NCBI RefSeq assembly: GCF_009469695.1
Contig: NZ_SSSR01000006.1
Location: forward strand, 1 to 64,000
Reading direction: 5' to 3'
Length of the DNA stretch: 64,000 bases
DNA from: Propionivibrio limicola
GTDB taxonomy: Bacteria; Pseudomonadota; Gammaproteobacteria; Burkholderiales; Rhodocyclaceae
This document shows, piece by piece, positions 35,654 to 44,477 of this stretch. Within the stretch, counting starts at the first letter, position 1. Every line of letters begins with the position of its first letter. Made by a program: the position numbers and the translations under genes. The notes below the pieces were generated by a model that saw nothing but the letters and a program-made list of their open reading frames with translations, had not been told where the DNA came from and made no database searches.

Positions 35654-36277
35654 ATGCCGATCGATACACGCAATCCACGCCTCTACCTCGCCTCGCGCAG
35701 TCCGCGCCGGCGCGAGCTGCTGACGCAGATGGGCATCCAGTTCGACACCCTCGCCTTCCGCGGCGGGGCGCGCGAGGATAGCGAAGTCGACGAGACGCCC
35801 CATGCGGACGAGGCTCCCGTCATATACGTCGACCGCGTCGCCCGCGCCAAGGCGGTGCACGGAGCGAAGATTGCCGGCTGGCGCAGGCTCCGGCCGCAGC
35901 CGGTGCTGGCCGCCGACACGACGCTCGAATTCAACGGAGAGATCATCGGCAAGCCGGTTGATGCCGAGGACGCGCGGTTCATCCTGCGCCGGCTTTCCGG
36001 TCGCACACATCGTGTGCTGACCACCGTCGCCGTCGCCTTCGAAGGGCGGCTCGAATCGGTGATCTCGGTCAGCGAAGTCTGTTTCGGCGAACTGACGGAC
36101 GACGAGATCCGCCGTTACGTCGCCAGCGGCGAGCCGATGGACAAGGCCGGCGCCTACGGCATCCAGGGGCGCGCCGGCCTGTTCGTCAAGCATCTGACCG
36201 GCAGCTACACGGGCGTGATGGGGTTGCCGCTCTACGAAACCAGCGTTCTGCTCAAGCGTTTCGGATTTCCCCTCTGA
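35654..36277 (+). CDS. maf: Maf family nucleotide pyrophosphatase
   Basis: A 207-residue Maf/HAM1-like enzyme that hydrolyses non-standard or excess nucleoside triphosphates (the YhdE-type group acts on dTTP and UTP). It begins RLYLASRSPRRRELLTQMG, has AADTTLEFNGEIIGKP in the middle, and AYGIQGRAGLFVKHLTGSYT (near residue 171), typical of the YhdE branch. An insertion after residue 35 (REDSEVDETPHADEAP) fits the family's variable loop. GGAGAGGAGG precedes the ATG. It ends the nadD-rsfS-rlmH-maf run. Confidence 0.93.
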   Translation: MPIDTRNPRLYLASRSPRRRELLTQMGIQFDTLAFRGGAREDSEVDETPHADEAPVIYVDRVARAKAVHGAKIAGWRRLRPQPVLAADTTLEFNGEIIGKPVDAEDARFILRRLSGRTHRVLTTVAVAFEGRLESVISVSEVCFGELTDDEIRRYVASGEPMDKAGAYGIQGRAGLFVKHLTGSYTGVMGLPLYETSVLLKRFGFPL

Positions 36278-36299
36278 GGGAGGTGCTTAAGTCAACAAG

Positions 36300-36368
36300 C
36301 GTCATTCCGGCGAACGCCGGAATCCAGAAGAATCAACGAACTGGACACCGGCTTTCGCCGGTGTGACG
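36300..36368. repeat. Dispersed double-hairpin repeat
   Basis: CGTCATTCCGGCGAACGCCG begins the left arm, which folds on itself (ATTCCGGC/GCCGGAAT). The right arm, CTGGACACCGGC then GCCGGTGTGACG, folds on itself and also partly mirrors the left. This is the common CGTCATTCC-type dispersed repeat seen in many proteobacterial genomes. It lies between the convergent ends of maf and the HD-GYP gene. Confidence 0.8.
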
Positions 36369-36383
36369 AATAAAAGGGCTTCC

Positions 36384-37802
36384 TCAGATCGCCAGCTTTT
36401 CGACGAAGGGGCGGTAGCGCTGGTCTTCCTCGAAAATGTGCTGCTTGAGCCAGTCCTTGAGAAACGCCAGCACCGGTTCGCCCAGCGCTTTCTTCCCGTA
36501 GGCGATGAAGTCGTCGCGGAAGTCTTCGACCCATCTGACGAACTCCTGGTGCATGCGCTGGTGCTCGTCGAAGTGGGGGAAGTCGGCGGATGACATCAGC
36601 TTCTCTTCGAAATCGAAGTGGAAGGCCGCATAGACGAGGAGTTCGTCGATGATCATCGCCACCGCGTAGTGGTTGTGCAGGCTGCCGACGCCGGCCAGCT
36701 GGTTCACCGTGTCGATGAGGATGCGGTGTTGTTCGTCGATGCGCGGATTGCCGACGCTCATCGCGTCGTCCCACGGGAACAGGCAGGCGGTTTCGCGCTC
36801 CTTGATGACCTCGACGAAGGCGGCAACGACCGCGGGGTCGAACTGCGAGCCGCTCTTTTCCTGGATCCGGTGGAGGGCCTGCTGGGCCGTCCAGGGTGTT
36901 TTGTAGGGGCGGTGCGAGGTCAGCGCGTCGAACACGTCGGCCACCGTGCAGATGCGGCCGGCGAGCGAAATTTCCGCACCGGCGAGGCTGTGCGGATAGC
37001 CGCCGCCGTCGAACCATTCGTGGTGCGTGAGGGCAATCTCGGCGCCCATGTCGAGATAGGGGTTGTCGCCCATGGTCAGCTTGGCCTGCCGGATGAGGCG
37101 GGCGCCGATGGTCGTGTGCTCCTGAATCGTCTGCCGCTCGGTGGCCGAGAGTTCTCCCGTCTTGAGCAGGATATGGTCGGGCGTGGTGATTTTGCCGATG
37201 TCGTGCAGGATGCTGGCGGTGGCGGCCCGTTCGATGAATTCCTCGTCGATCACCGCCCTGAATTTACCGAGCATCATCAGCTTGCGCGCTGTCTGGCCGA
37301 CGAGCCGGGCGACGCGCAGCACGTGGATGCCGGTGTCGGCATCGCGGTGTTCGGCGAGATTGGCCATGGCGATGACCGATGCCTTGGCGCTGCGCCGCTG
37401 CAATTCGCGCAGGCGGCGGGTCTCGCTGACATCGTGATAGACATACACATAGCCGCCGCCGGGGAGTGGCACGGCCGAGATCGACAGGGCGACGCCGTTC
37501 GGCCGCACCCGTTCGACCTTGAACGACTCGCGGTTGCGCAGGATCGGCAGGTGATCGCTCAGGTAGCGCTCGACCTCGCCGTCGACGAATTCACCGCGCT
37601 GCTGCAACGACCGCAACAGTTCCTGGAACGGGCGGCCGATGAACGTTTCCAGCTCGCCGTCGAGTTCCATCAATTGCTGGTAGGTGGCGTTATGCCCGAC
37701 AACGCGAAGATCGCCGTCGAGCCAGAGCAGGCCGTGATCGACCGAGGCGTTAGCTCCGGCGGTGGTCGTCTGGTCGGCAGTCAGTGCGTTCGGGTCGGAC
37801 AT
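36384..37802 (-). CDS. PAS/HD-GYP/hemerythrin fusion: cyclic-di-GMP phosphodiesterase
   Basis: A 472-residue three-part signalling protein. Residues about 20-130 form a PAS-like domain. An HD-GYP phosphodiesterase follows (about 145-320) with the HD pair in ILHDIGKITTPDHILLKTGE, then HHEWFDGGGYP and GRICTVADVFDALTSHRPYK. The C-terminal part (about 340-470) is a bacteriohemerythrin with iron ligands in RIDEQHRILI, FHFDFEEKLM, HFDEHQRMHQEF and LKQHIFEEDQ. It should break down cyclic-di-GMP under the control of oxygen or NO bound at the di-iron site. The start at 37802 lies inside the end of the glycosyltransferase gene. Confidence 0.93.
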   Translation of the reverse strand: MSDPNALTADQTTTAGANASVDHGLLWLDGDLRVVGHNATYQQLMELDGELETFIGRPFQELLRSLQQRGEFVDGEVERYLSDHLPILRNRESFKVERVRPNGVALSISAVPLPGGGYVYVYHDVSETRRLRELQRRSAKASVIAMANLAEHRDADTGIHVLRVARLVGQTARKLMMLGKFRAVIDEEFIERAATASILHDIGKITTPDHILLKTGELSATERQTIQEHTTIGARLIRQAKLTMGDNPYLDMGAEIALTHHEWFDGGGYPHSLAGAEISLAGRICTVADVFDALTSHRPYKTPWTAQQALHRIQEKSGSQFDPAVVAAFVEVIKERETACLFPWDDAMSVGNPRIDEQHRILIDTVNQLAGVGSLHNHYAVAMIIDELLVYAAFHFDFEEKLMSSADFPHFDEHQRMHQEFVRWVEDFRDDFIAYGKKALGEPVLAFLKDWLKQHIFEEDQRYRPFVEKLAI

Positions 37803-38947
37803 GGGGACGGTAGTGATGCGTCGGAGCGGTGGCTGGTAGCGCACGATTCTACCAATTCCACAGGCGATACCGGCGCGGATAGATGTTCGGCGATGAGGGC
37901 GGCCGCTTCCTCCGCGCCGGATGGAAGCGGCGGCGGGGGCGGCGTTTCTTCCCACAGCGTTCGCAATCCGGCGAGCGTCATCCCTGAGAGCAGGTCGGCT
38001 TCCGTGGTTTCCAGGCCGCGTCCATGCGCGGCGAGCCAGTCGATCAGGCAGTCCTGTTCCGGCCAGTCGTCGCGGCGCAGGAAAACGACCGGCGTGCCGT
38101 TGCAGGCTGCCTCGGTGAACGTGCCATAACCCGGCTTGGTGAGCACGGCATCGACGCTGCGCAACAGGTCGGTGAAGGGCAGGCCGAGCGGTGCGAAGGC
38201 GGAAAAATCCGGGCGGCGGATGTCCCAGTGTGCCGGCACCAGCCAGCGCACACCGGGATGGTGCGGCCAGCGCTCGGCGGCGAGCGGCTTGTCGAAGCCG
38301 CCGAAGGCGACGAGCACCCGTTTTTCACCGGCCGGGCCGGGTAGCCGGGCATCGAGTTCGGCGAGCCGATCCTGTCCGAGCGAAGCCACCGGCGCGATGG
38401 TGCGCGTGCGCGGCAGGCCCGGCATCGGCATGGCCGGCGTCAGGCGCAGGAAGCAGCAGGCGCTGCGGTAGGCGGCCAGTATCTCGCCGTGAATCCTGGC
38501 CGCCCAGGGTTCGTGATCGAACGTGTGCTCAAAGAGATCGGCCCAGTTGAGCGAACTCATGGCGAGGCTCGGGATGCCGGCGACGGCCGCGGCGGCGAGC
38601 GGCAGATAGGCGACGTCGGTGAGGACGAGATCGGGGGCGAGCTGCTTCAACAAGGCGGCGTCTTCGGCGACGCGCCGCGGCCAGTCGGCGTGCCACTCCC
38701 GGTAGGCCACCGCCGTGGCTTCGCGGTCGATACGCGTGGCGTCGATCATGACGAAGCCGAAATCGCTGCGTCCCGGAATGTGTTCGAAAGCGGGGCGGAT
38801 ACGGGCGCGCAGCATTTCCGGCGCAAGGCCGCTGCGGAGGGTCAGGCGAAGCCCGGGCAGGCGTTCGGCGAGCGCATTGAGGACTGGCGCAGTCTGCGCC
38901 AGATGGCCGAGGCCGTGCGAGGAAATGTCGACGAAGAGATGCGGCAT
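37781..38947 (-). CDS. MurG-like glycosyltransferase family protein
   Basis: A 388-residue protein resembling GT-B enzymes of the MurG/UDP-GlcNAc type. It opens LFVDISSHGLGHLAQTAPVL, a nucleotide-sugar transferase start also seen in L-arabinokinase N-domains. The C-terminal donor site is in DAVLTKPGYGTFTEAACNGT (near residue 275) and VVFLRRDDWPEQ. No signal or membrane segment. The last 40 residues are low complexity. It overlaps the HD-GYP gene by 22 bp and lies 49 bp after the arginase gene, so the three may form one transcript. Substrate unknown. Confidence 0.8.
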   Translation of the reverse strand: MPHLFVDISSHGLGHLAQTAPVLNALAERLPGLRLTLRSGLAPEMLRARIRPAFEHIPGRSDFGFVMIDATRIDREATAVAYREWHADWPRRVAEDAALLKQLAPDLVLTDVAYLPLAAAAVAGIPSLAMSSLNWADLFEHTFDHEPWAARIHGEILAAYRSACCFLRLTPAMPMPGLPRTRTIAPVASLGQDRLAELDARLPGPAGEKRVLVAFGGFDKPLAAERWPHHPGVRWLVPAHWDIRRPDFSAFAPLGLPFTDLLRSVDAVLTKPGYGTFTEAACNGTPVVFLRRDDWPEQDCLIDWLAAHGRGLETTEADLLSGMTLAGLRTLWEETPPPPPLPSGAEEAAALIAEHLSAPVSPVELVESCATSHRSDASLPSPCPTRTH

Positions 38948-38996
38948 GAAAAATGGGGAGCGGCGAAGAGTGCGAACGGCATGATACGCCGCTTCC

Positions 38997-39914
38997 TCAG
39001 GTGCGCATCAGCGTGCTCTTGCCGAACAGGCTTTCGATCAGATCGACGGCCAGTTCGGCGGTGCGGTTCCGTAAGTCGAGGGCCGGGTTGAGCTCGACGA
39101 CATCGAGCGAGGCCAGCCGCCCGCTGTCGGCGATCATCTCCATGCACAGCTGCGCTTCGCGGTAGGTCGGGCCGCCGCGTACCGTGGTGCCGACGCCCGG
39201 CGCGATGTCGGGGTCGAGAAAGTCGACGTCGAGGCTGACGTGCAGATGCGTGTCCGGACCGATCAGCGCGAGCGCCAGATCCATCGTATGGCGCATGCCC
39301 ATTTCGTCGATGAAGCGCATGTCGAACACCTCGATGCCGGCGTCGTGCACGAGGCGCTTCTCGCCGGCATCGACGCTGCGGATGCCGATCTGGCGGATGT
39401 CCCTGGCGCGCATGGCAGGCACGAAGCCGGCCAGGTCGACGAGTCCGGGCGGGCCGAAGCCGCACAGGCTGGCGACCGGCATGCCGTGCAGGTTGCCGGA
39501 AGGCGTCAGCGCGGCGGTGTTGAAGTCGGCGTGCGCGTCGAACCACAGCACGCGCAGCTTCTTCTGCCGCGCGCGGCAGTGGCGGGCGACGGCGCTGATC
39601 GAGCCGACCGCCAGCGAATGGTCGCCGCCGAGCAGAATCGGCAGACGGTCCGCGGCCAGCTCGCCATGGATGGCGTCATGCACCGCGCGGTTCCAGGCGA
39701 TCACCTCGGGCAGATGGCGGAAACCGTCGACAGGCGGCTGGCCAGGATTGGGCGGGCCGCTGACGTTGCCGATGTCGTGCACCGCGAAGCCGAAGCGGGC
39801 GATGGCGTCGGCAATCCCGGCCACGCGCAGCGCTTCCGGCCCCATGCGGGCGCCCGGCGTGCCGGCGCCGATGTCGGTCGGCGCGCCGATCAGACTGACC
39901 GTTTGTGTTTGCAT
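38997..39914 (-). CDS. rocF: Arginase
   Basis: A 305-residue ureohydrolase that splits arginine into ornithine and urea with two manganese ions. The three metal motifs are GGDHSLAVG (near residue 98), WFDAHADFNT and SLDVDFLDPDIAPGVGT. Rocf-type start (VSLIGAPTDIGAGTPGARMG) and end (VVELNPALDLRNRTAELAVD). I start at the ATG at 39914, since 27 upstream residues in the same frame have no homology. It leads a run with the glycosyltransferase and HD-GYP genes. Confidence 0.93.
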   Translation of the reverse strand: MQTQTVSLIGAPTDIGAGTPGARMGPEALRVAGIADAIARFGFAVHDIGNVSGPPNPGQPPVDGFRHLPEVIAWNRAVHDAIHGELAADRLPILLGGDHSLAVGSISAVARHCRARQKKLRVLWFDAHADFNTAALTPSGNLHGMPVASLCGFGPPGLVDLAGFVPAMRARDIRQIGIRSVDAGEKRLVHDAGIEVFDMRFIDEMGMRHTMDLALALIGPDTHLHVSLDVDFLDPDIAPGVGTTVRGGPTYREAQLCMEMIADSGRLASLDVVELNPALDLRNRTAELAVDLIESLFGKSTLMRT

Positions 39915-39991
39915 CTCGTTGGCCCCCGTTGTCAAAAGCGCTTTCGTCACTGTTCCGAGTGTAGCGATTTTCGCGGCGCCGCGCGGTGCTC

Positions 39992-41023
39992 TCACACGGC
40001 CAGATCGATCTGCTGCAGGCTGCCGGCGCGGCCGTCTTCGTTGAGATAGATGCCGCTGCGGCGGATCTGGGCGAGCGTGCGGTTGTCGTCGTCCTTGAGC
40101 GTGAACGGCGTCGCCGTCTCGCCGAGGTAGAGCGCGCCGATGCCCTGGTCGCGCAGGCTGGCGAGCGTGCCCGATGTATCAGCGCTTTCGCCATTGAATT
40201 GCCAGACGCGCAGCGCGTCGAACGCCGCGTCGGCCTCGTCGAGCCAGTAGTTACCGTCGCTGTCGAGCTTGGCGAGATCGGCAAAGCCGTTGCCGGAACG
40301 CGTGCCGAACAGCTCGCTGCCGTCGTTGATGCAGCCATCGCCGTTCGCGTCGATGCACAGATAGCCGCTACCGGCGGCGAGGCCGGCGAGCGATTCAGAT
40401 GTGCTGTCGTAATCCAGGTCGAAGGCGAAACGCTTGCCCGACAGTTCGGCGGCGTTACCGTCGAAGTTGATGACCAGCGGGTCGCGCAACTCGATTCGCT
40501 CGCTCGTCGTACTCGTCCGCGTGCAGGAATAGTCGCGGCACATGCCGAGTTCGAGCGAAAAATCGAGCTGGCGGCCGTCGGCGGTGTGCACCTGTCCTGC
40601 GGCGGCGAACGTGGTGCGCTCGTGCTCCTCGATGCGTTCGCTGACCGTTTTCGTCCATTCGATTTCGATCGTCCGCGCGGGCGTGAATGGCAGCGCGGCC
40701 CGAGTTGCCTGGCCTGTCTGCAGATTGCCGCAGTTTTGCAGCAGATCGCTCAGGCCGTTCTGGCCGGCGTTGCCTTGCGTTGCATAGAGCATTTCGAACA
40801 GGTTGGCCGTCAGTTTCTGGATAAAGAGCTGCAAGCGGGCCTGCAACGATCCAGCCGTCGGCAGGGCGCTGTCGATGGCCGTCGGCGTGTCGCCGGATTC
40901 GGCGAGTTGATTGAACAGCGAGCGGAAGCTCGGTAGCGAAGCGGAGAGCTGCGACGTCGTTTCACACTCGCTGCGCAATTCGTGCTCGGCCTGAAGGCAA
41001 ACGGCGGCGTCTTCGATTTTCAT
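39992..41023 (-). CDS. Calcium-binding-repeat (EF-hand-like) protein
   Basis: A 343-residue protein, apparently without a signal peptide. The C-terminal half has two EF-hand-like calcium loops: CIDANGDGCINDGSELFG (near residue 229) and LDSDGNYWLDEADAAFDALR. The stretch from FAFDLDYDSTSES on resembles the module found near the ends of large RTX-type or adhesin proteins, here as a stand-alone protein. The N-terminal half (residues 1-150) is helical and not recognised; two cysteines in CRDYSC may pair. AAGGAG precedes the ATG at 41023. Function unknown; calcium binding is inferred from the loops. Confidence 0.72.
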   Translation of the reverse strand: MKIEDAAVCLQAEHELRSECETTSQLSASLPSFRSLFNQLAESGDTPTAIDSALPTAGSLQARLQLFIQKLTANLFEMLYATQGNAGQNGLSDLLQNCGNLQTGQATRAALPFTPARTIEIEWTKTVSERIEEHERTTFAAAGQVHTADGRQLDFSLELGMCRDYSCTRTSTTSERIELRDPLVINFDGNAAELSGKRFAFDLDYDSTSESLAGLAAGSGYLCIDANGDGCINDGSELFGTRSGNGFADLAKLDSDGNYWLDEADAAFDALRVWQFNGESADTSGTLASLRDQGIGALYLGETATPFTLKDDDNRTLAQIRRSGIYLNEDGRAGSLQQIDLAV

Positions 41024-41174
41024 GGGGTGCTCCTTGTTGTCCGTGCGGAGCACTGTTGTCGCAAAGCCTGTGCCATACGCCAAAATGCAGCAAGATCAAT
41101 GAGTTGCCCATGGCGTGGCGTTGCCGCCGGCAAAATCGGCCCTCAGGTCGGCAAGTTTGGCATGCCACCGCAAA

Positions 41175-41202
41175 ACAAAAAAAGGGCGCCGCAAGGGCGC
41201 CC
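41175..41202 (-). terminator. Terminator of the glnK-amtB operon
   Basis: Read on the minus strand, GGGCGCC pairs with GGCGCCC (41184-41190 with 41196-41202) around a 5-nt loop and runs into a tract of seven T followed by GTTTTG. It lies 28 bp after the amtB stop. Confidence 0.93.
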
Positions 41203-41230
41203 AAAGAACTTCCGAGGAGAAACAGAATGC

Positions 41231-42727
41231 TTAGTTGTGGTAGGCCTGTTCGCCGTGCGAGGTGAGGTCCAGACCTTCGCGTTCCTGGTCTTGCGGCACG
41301 CGCAGACCGATGAACATGTCGACCAGTTTGAAGGCCACTACCGAGACGATGGCAGACCAGACGACGGCCACACCGACGCCCCACAGCTGGCTGATGACTT
41401 GTGCCGTCATGTTGTATTCGCCGACGGCGTTGGCCACGTAGTCGTAGACACCCGTACCACCGAGCGACGGATCGCAGAAGACACCGGTCAGGATGGCACC
41501 GAGGATACCGCCGACGCCATGCACGCCGAACACGTCGAGCGAGTCATCGACACCGAGCATGCGCTTCAGGCCATTGACACCCCACAGGCAGACGACGCCG
41601 GCGAGGAGGCCGATGATGATGGCGCCCTTGATGCCGACGAAACCGGCGGCCGGGGTGATCGCCACGAGGCCGGCCACAGCGCCGGAAGCGGCACCGAGCA
41701 TCGAGGGCTTACCCTTGAGCATCCATTCGGCGAACATCCAGGAGAGCGTTGCGCAAGCGGTGGCGACCCAGGTGTTGACCATGGCCAGGGCGGAACCGCC
41801 GTTGGCTTCGAGCGCCGAGCCGGCGTTGAAACCGAACCAGCCGAACCACAGCAGCGAGGCGCCGATCATGGTGAAGGTCAGGCTGTGCGGAGCCATCGAC
41901 TCGCGGCCGAAGCCGATCCGCTTGCCGATCATGATGGCGCCGACGAGACCGGCGACAGCGGCGTTGATATGCACAACGGTGCCGCCAGCGAAGTCGAGTG
42001 CGCCTTTCTGGAACAGGAAGCCGGCGGTCTTGCCAGCCGCTTCAGCGGCCGCGGCGTCGACGTAGGCATCCGGACCCGCCCAGTACCACACCATGTGAGC
42101 CATCGGGATGTAGGAGAAGGTGAACCAGATGACCATGAAGGCGAGGATGGCGGCGAACTTGGCGCGCTCGGCGAAGGCGCCGACGATCAGCCCGCAGGTG
42201 ATCGCCGCGAAGGCGCCCTGGAAGATGACGTAAGCGAGTTCGGAGATGACCACGCCCTTGCTGAAGGTGGCGGCGACCGACTCAACCGTGACACCGTTCA
42301 GGAACAGCTTGTCGAGCGTACCGAAGAAGGCGCCGCTCTCGGTGAAGGCCAGCGAGTATCCGTAAACAACCCAGAGAACGCTGATCAACGAGAACGTGAC
42401 GAACACCTGGATCAGCACCGAGAGCATGTTCTTGGTGCGGACGAGGCCGCCATAGAAGAGGGCCAGGCCCGGAATCGACATCAGGATGACGAGCGCGGCG
42501 CTGATCATGATCCAAGCGTTGTCGGCCTTGTCGGCAACGGGGGCCGGCGCCTGCTCGGCGGTGGCCGGTGTCGCGGTGGCCGCTGCTGGAGCTGCCGCTG
42601 CCGTGGCAGCGGGGGCTTCGGCAATGGCCGTGGCGATGGTGGCGTCGACCGGCTTTTCTTCGGCCCAGGTCGGAGCGCTGACCAGCATCGCACCGACGAG
42701 AGCAAGAGCAGCAAACAGTTTCTTCAT
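41231..42727 (-). CDS. amtB: Ammonium transporter AmtB with N-terminal Ala/Pro linker
   Basis: A 498-residue ammonium channel. A signal peptide (residues 1-22, ending PTWAEE) is followed by an Ala/Pro-rich stretch to about residue 67 and then eleven membrane helices. Signature parts: PGLALFYGGLVRTKN, then DFAGGTVVHINAAVAGLVGA (near residue 245) with one conductance histidine, and VFGVHGVGGILGAILTG with the other. The linker is longer than in E. coli AmtB. It follows glnK after 13 bp, so ammonium entry and its PII regulator are made together. The operon promoter is of sigma-54 type. Confidence 0.96.
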   Translation of the reverse strand: MKKLFAALALVGAMLVSAPTWAEEKPVDATIATAIAEAPAATAAAAPAAATATPATAEQAPAPVADKADNAWIMISAALVILMSIPGLALFYGGLVRTKNMLSVLIQVFVTFSLISVLWVVYGYSLAFTESGAFFGTLDKLFLNGVTVESVAATFSKGVVISELAYVIFQGAFAAITCGLIVGAFAERAKFAAILAFMVIWFTFSYIPMAHMVWYWAGPDAYVDAAAAEAAGKTAGFLFQKGALDFAGGTVVHINAAVAGLVGAIMIGKRIGFGRESMAPHSLTFTMIGASLLWFGWFGFNAGSALEANGGSALAMVNTWVATACATLSWMFAEWMLKGKPSMLGAASGAVAGLVAITPAAGFVGIKGAIIIGLLAGVVCLWGVNGLKRMLGVDDSLDVFGVHGVGGILGAILTGVFCDPSLGGTGVYDYVANAVGEYNMTAQVISQLWGVGVAVVWSAIVSVVAFKLVDMFIGLRVPQDQEREGLDLTSHGEQAYHN

Positions 42728-42740
42728 GGTTGTCTCCTGA

Positions 42741-43953
<1,213 letters not shown>

Positions 43954-44012
43954 AGAGTTGACTCCTCGATTTAGTGAATGGTGACGAAGGCAATGCCTTG
44001 CGAGAGACATTT

Positions 44013-44028
44013 AGCATGAGTCGTGCCA
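44013..44028 (-). promoter_or_regulatory. Sigma-54 promoter of the porin-glnK-amtB operon
   Basis: On the minus strand TGGCACGACTCATGCTA gives a perfect -24 element (TGGCAC), five bases, then ATGC at the -12 position (consensus TTGC). It lies 60 bp before the porin start codon. Confidence 0.83.
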
Positions 44029-44091
44029 GATTTAATTATGCAAATAAAACAAAGAATTAAAACGATTTGTTTCGATCCTGCCAAAACCTTG

Positions 44092-44137
44092 GCACGTTGC
44101 TGGCGCGATGATTGAAGGGTTTGCACCAAAGCGGTGC
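44092..44137 (-). promoter_or_regulatory. Two NtrC-like enhancer sites
   Basis: GCACCAAAGCGGTGC (44123-44137) matches GCACCA-N3-TGGTGC in 11 of 12 positions. A weaker site, GCACGTTGCTGGCGC (44092-44106), matches in 9 of 12. Their centres are 31 bp apart, three helical turns, and the strong one lies about 100 bp upstream of the -24 element. This is the layout of NtrC enhancers such as those of E. coli glnA. Confidence 0.8.
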
Positions 44138-44198
44138 CGGCGGCTGGCCTAGTCCGCTGTGCTAAACTCAAAGCCTCTCCCGCCACAGGAAAAACGCC

Positions 44199-44450
44199 AT
44201 GCTCGATCCCAAAATCCTAGAGGAATTCAGCAGCCGGCTGAGCGCGCTGGTTGCCGCCAGCCCGGCCGCCGACATCGAAAAAAATGCTCGCGCCTTGCTG
44301 TCGGGGTTGTTCGGCAAGCTCGATCTGGTCAGCCGCGAAGAATTCGACATTCAGGCGCAAGTGCTGCAGCGTACGCGCGAAAAACTGAAAGCGCTCGAAG
44401 AACGCGTCGCCCGCCTGGAAAATCCGGGTGACAGCGGCGACGCGGCATAA
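44199..44450 (+). CDS. ubiK: Ubiquinone biosynthesis accessory factor UbiK
   Basis: An 83-residue helical protein, formerly YqiC or BMFP. It begins MLDPKILEEFSSRLSALVAA and ends with a coiled coil (FDIQAQVLQRTREKLKALEE). UbiK binds the UbiJ lipid-binding protein and supports aerobic ubiquinone synthesis, in the cytoplasm and at membrane lipids. It lies 27 bp before comM, a common neighbour in betaproteobacteria. Confidence 0.93.
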   Translation: MLDPKILEEFSSRLSALVAASPAADIEKNARALLSGLFGKLDLVSREEFDIQAQVLQRTREKLKALEERVARLENPGDSGDAA

Positions 44451-44477
44451 ACGCCCTTCGCTGTCGAAACCCCCGTT

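Noticed and set aside
44090-44105. Plus-strand sigma-54 promoter at TTGGCACGTTGCTGGC
   Set aside because: The TGGCAC element has no GC pair at the right spacing for a -12 box, and the segment fits better as the weaker NtrC site.
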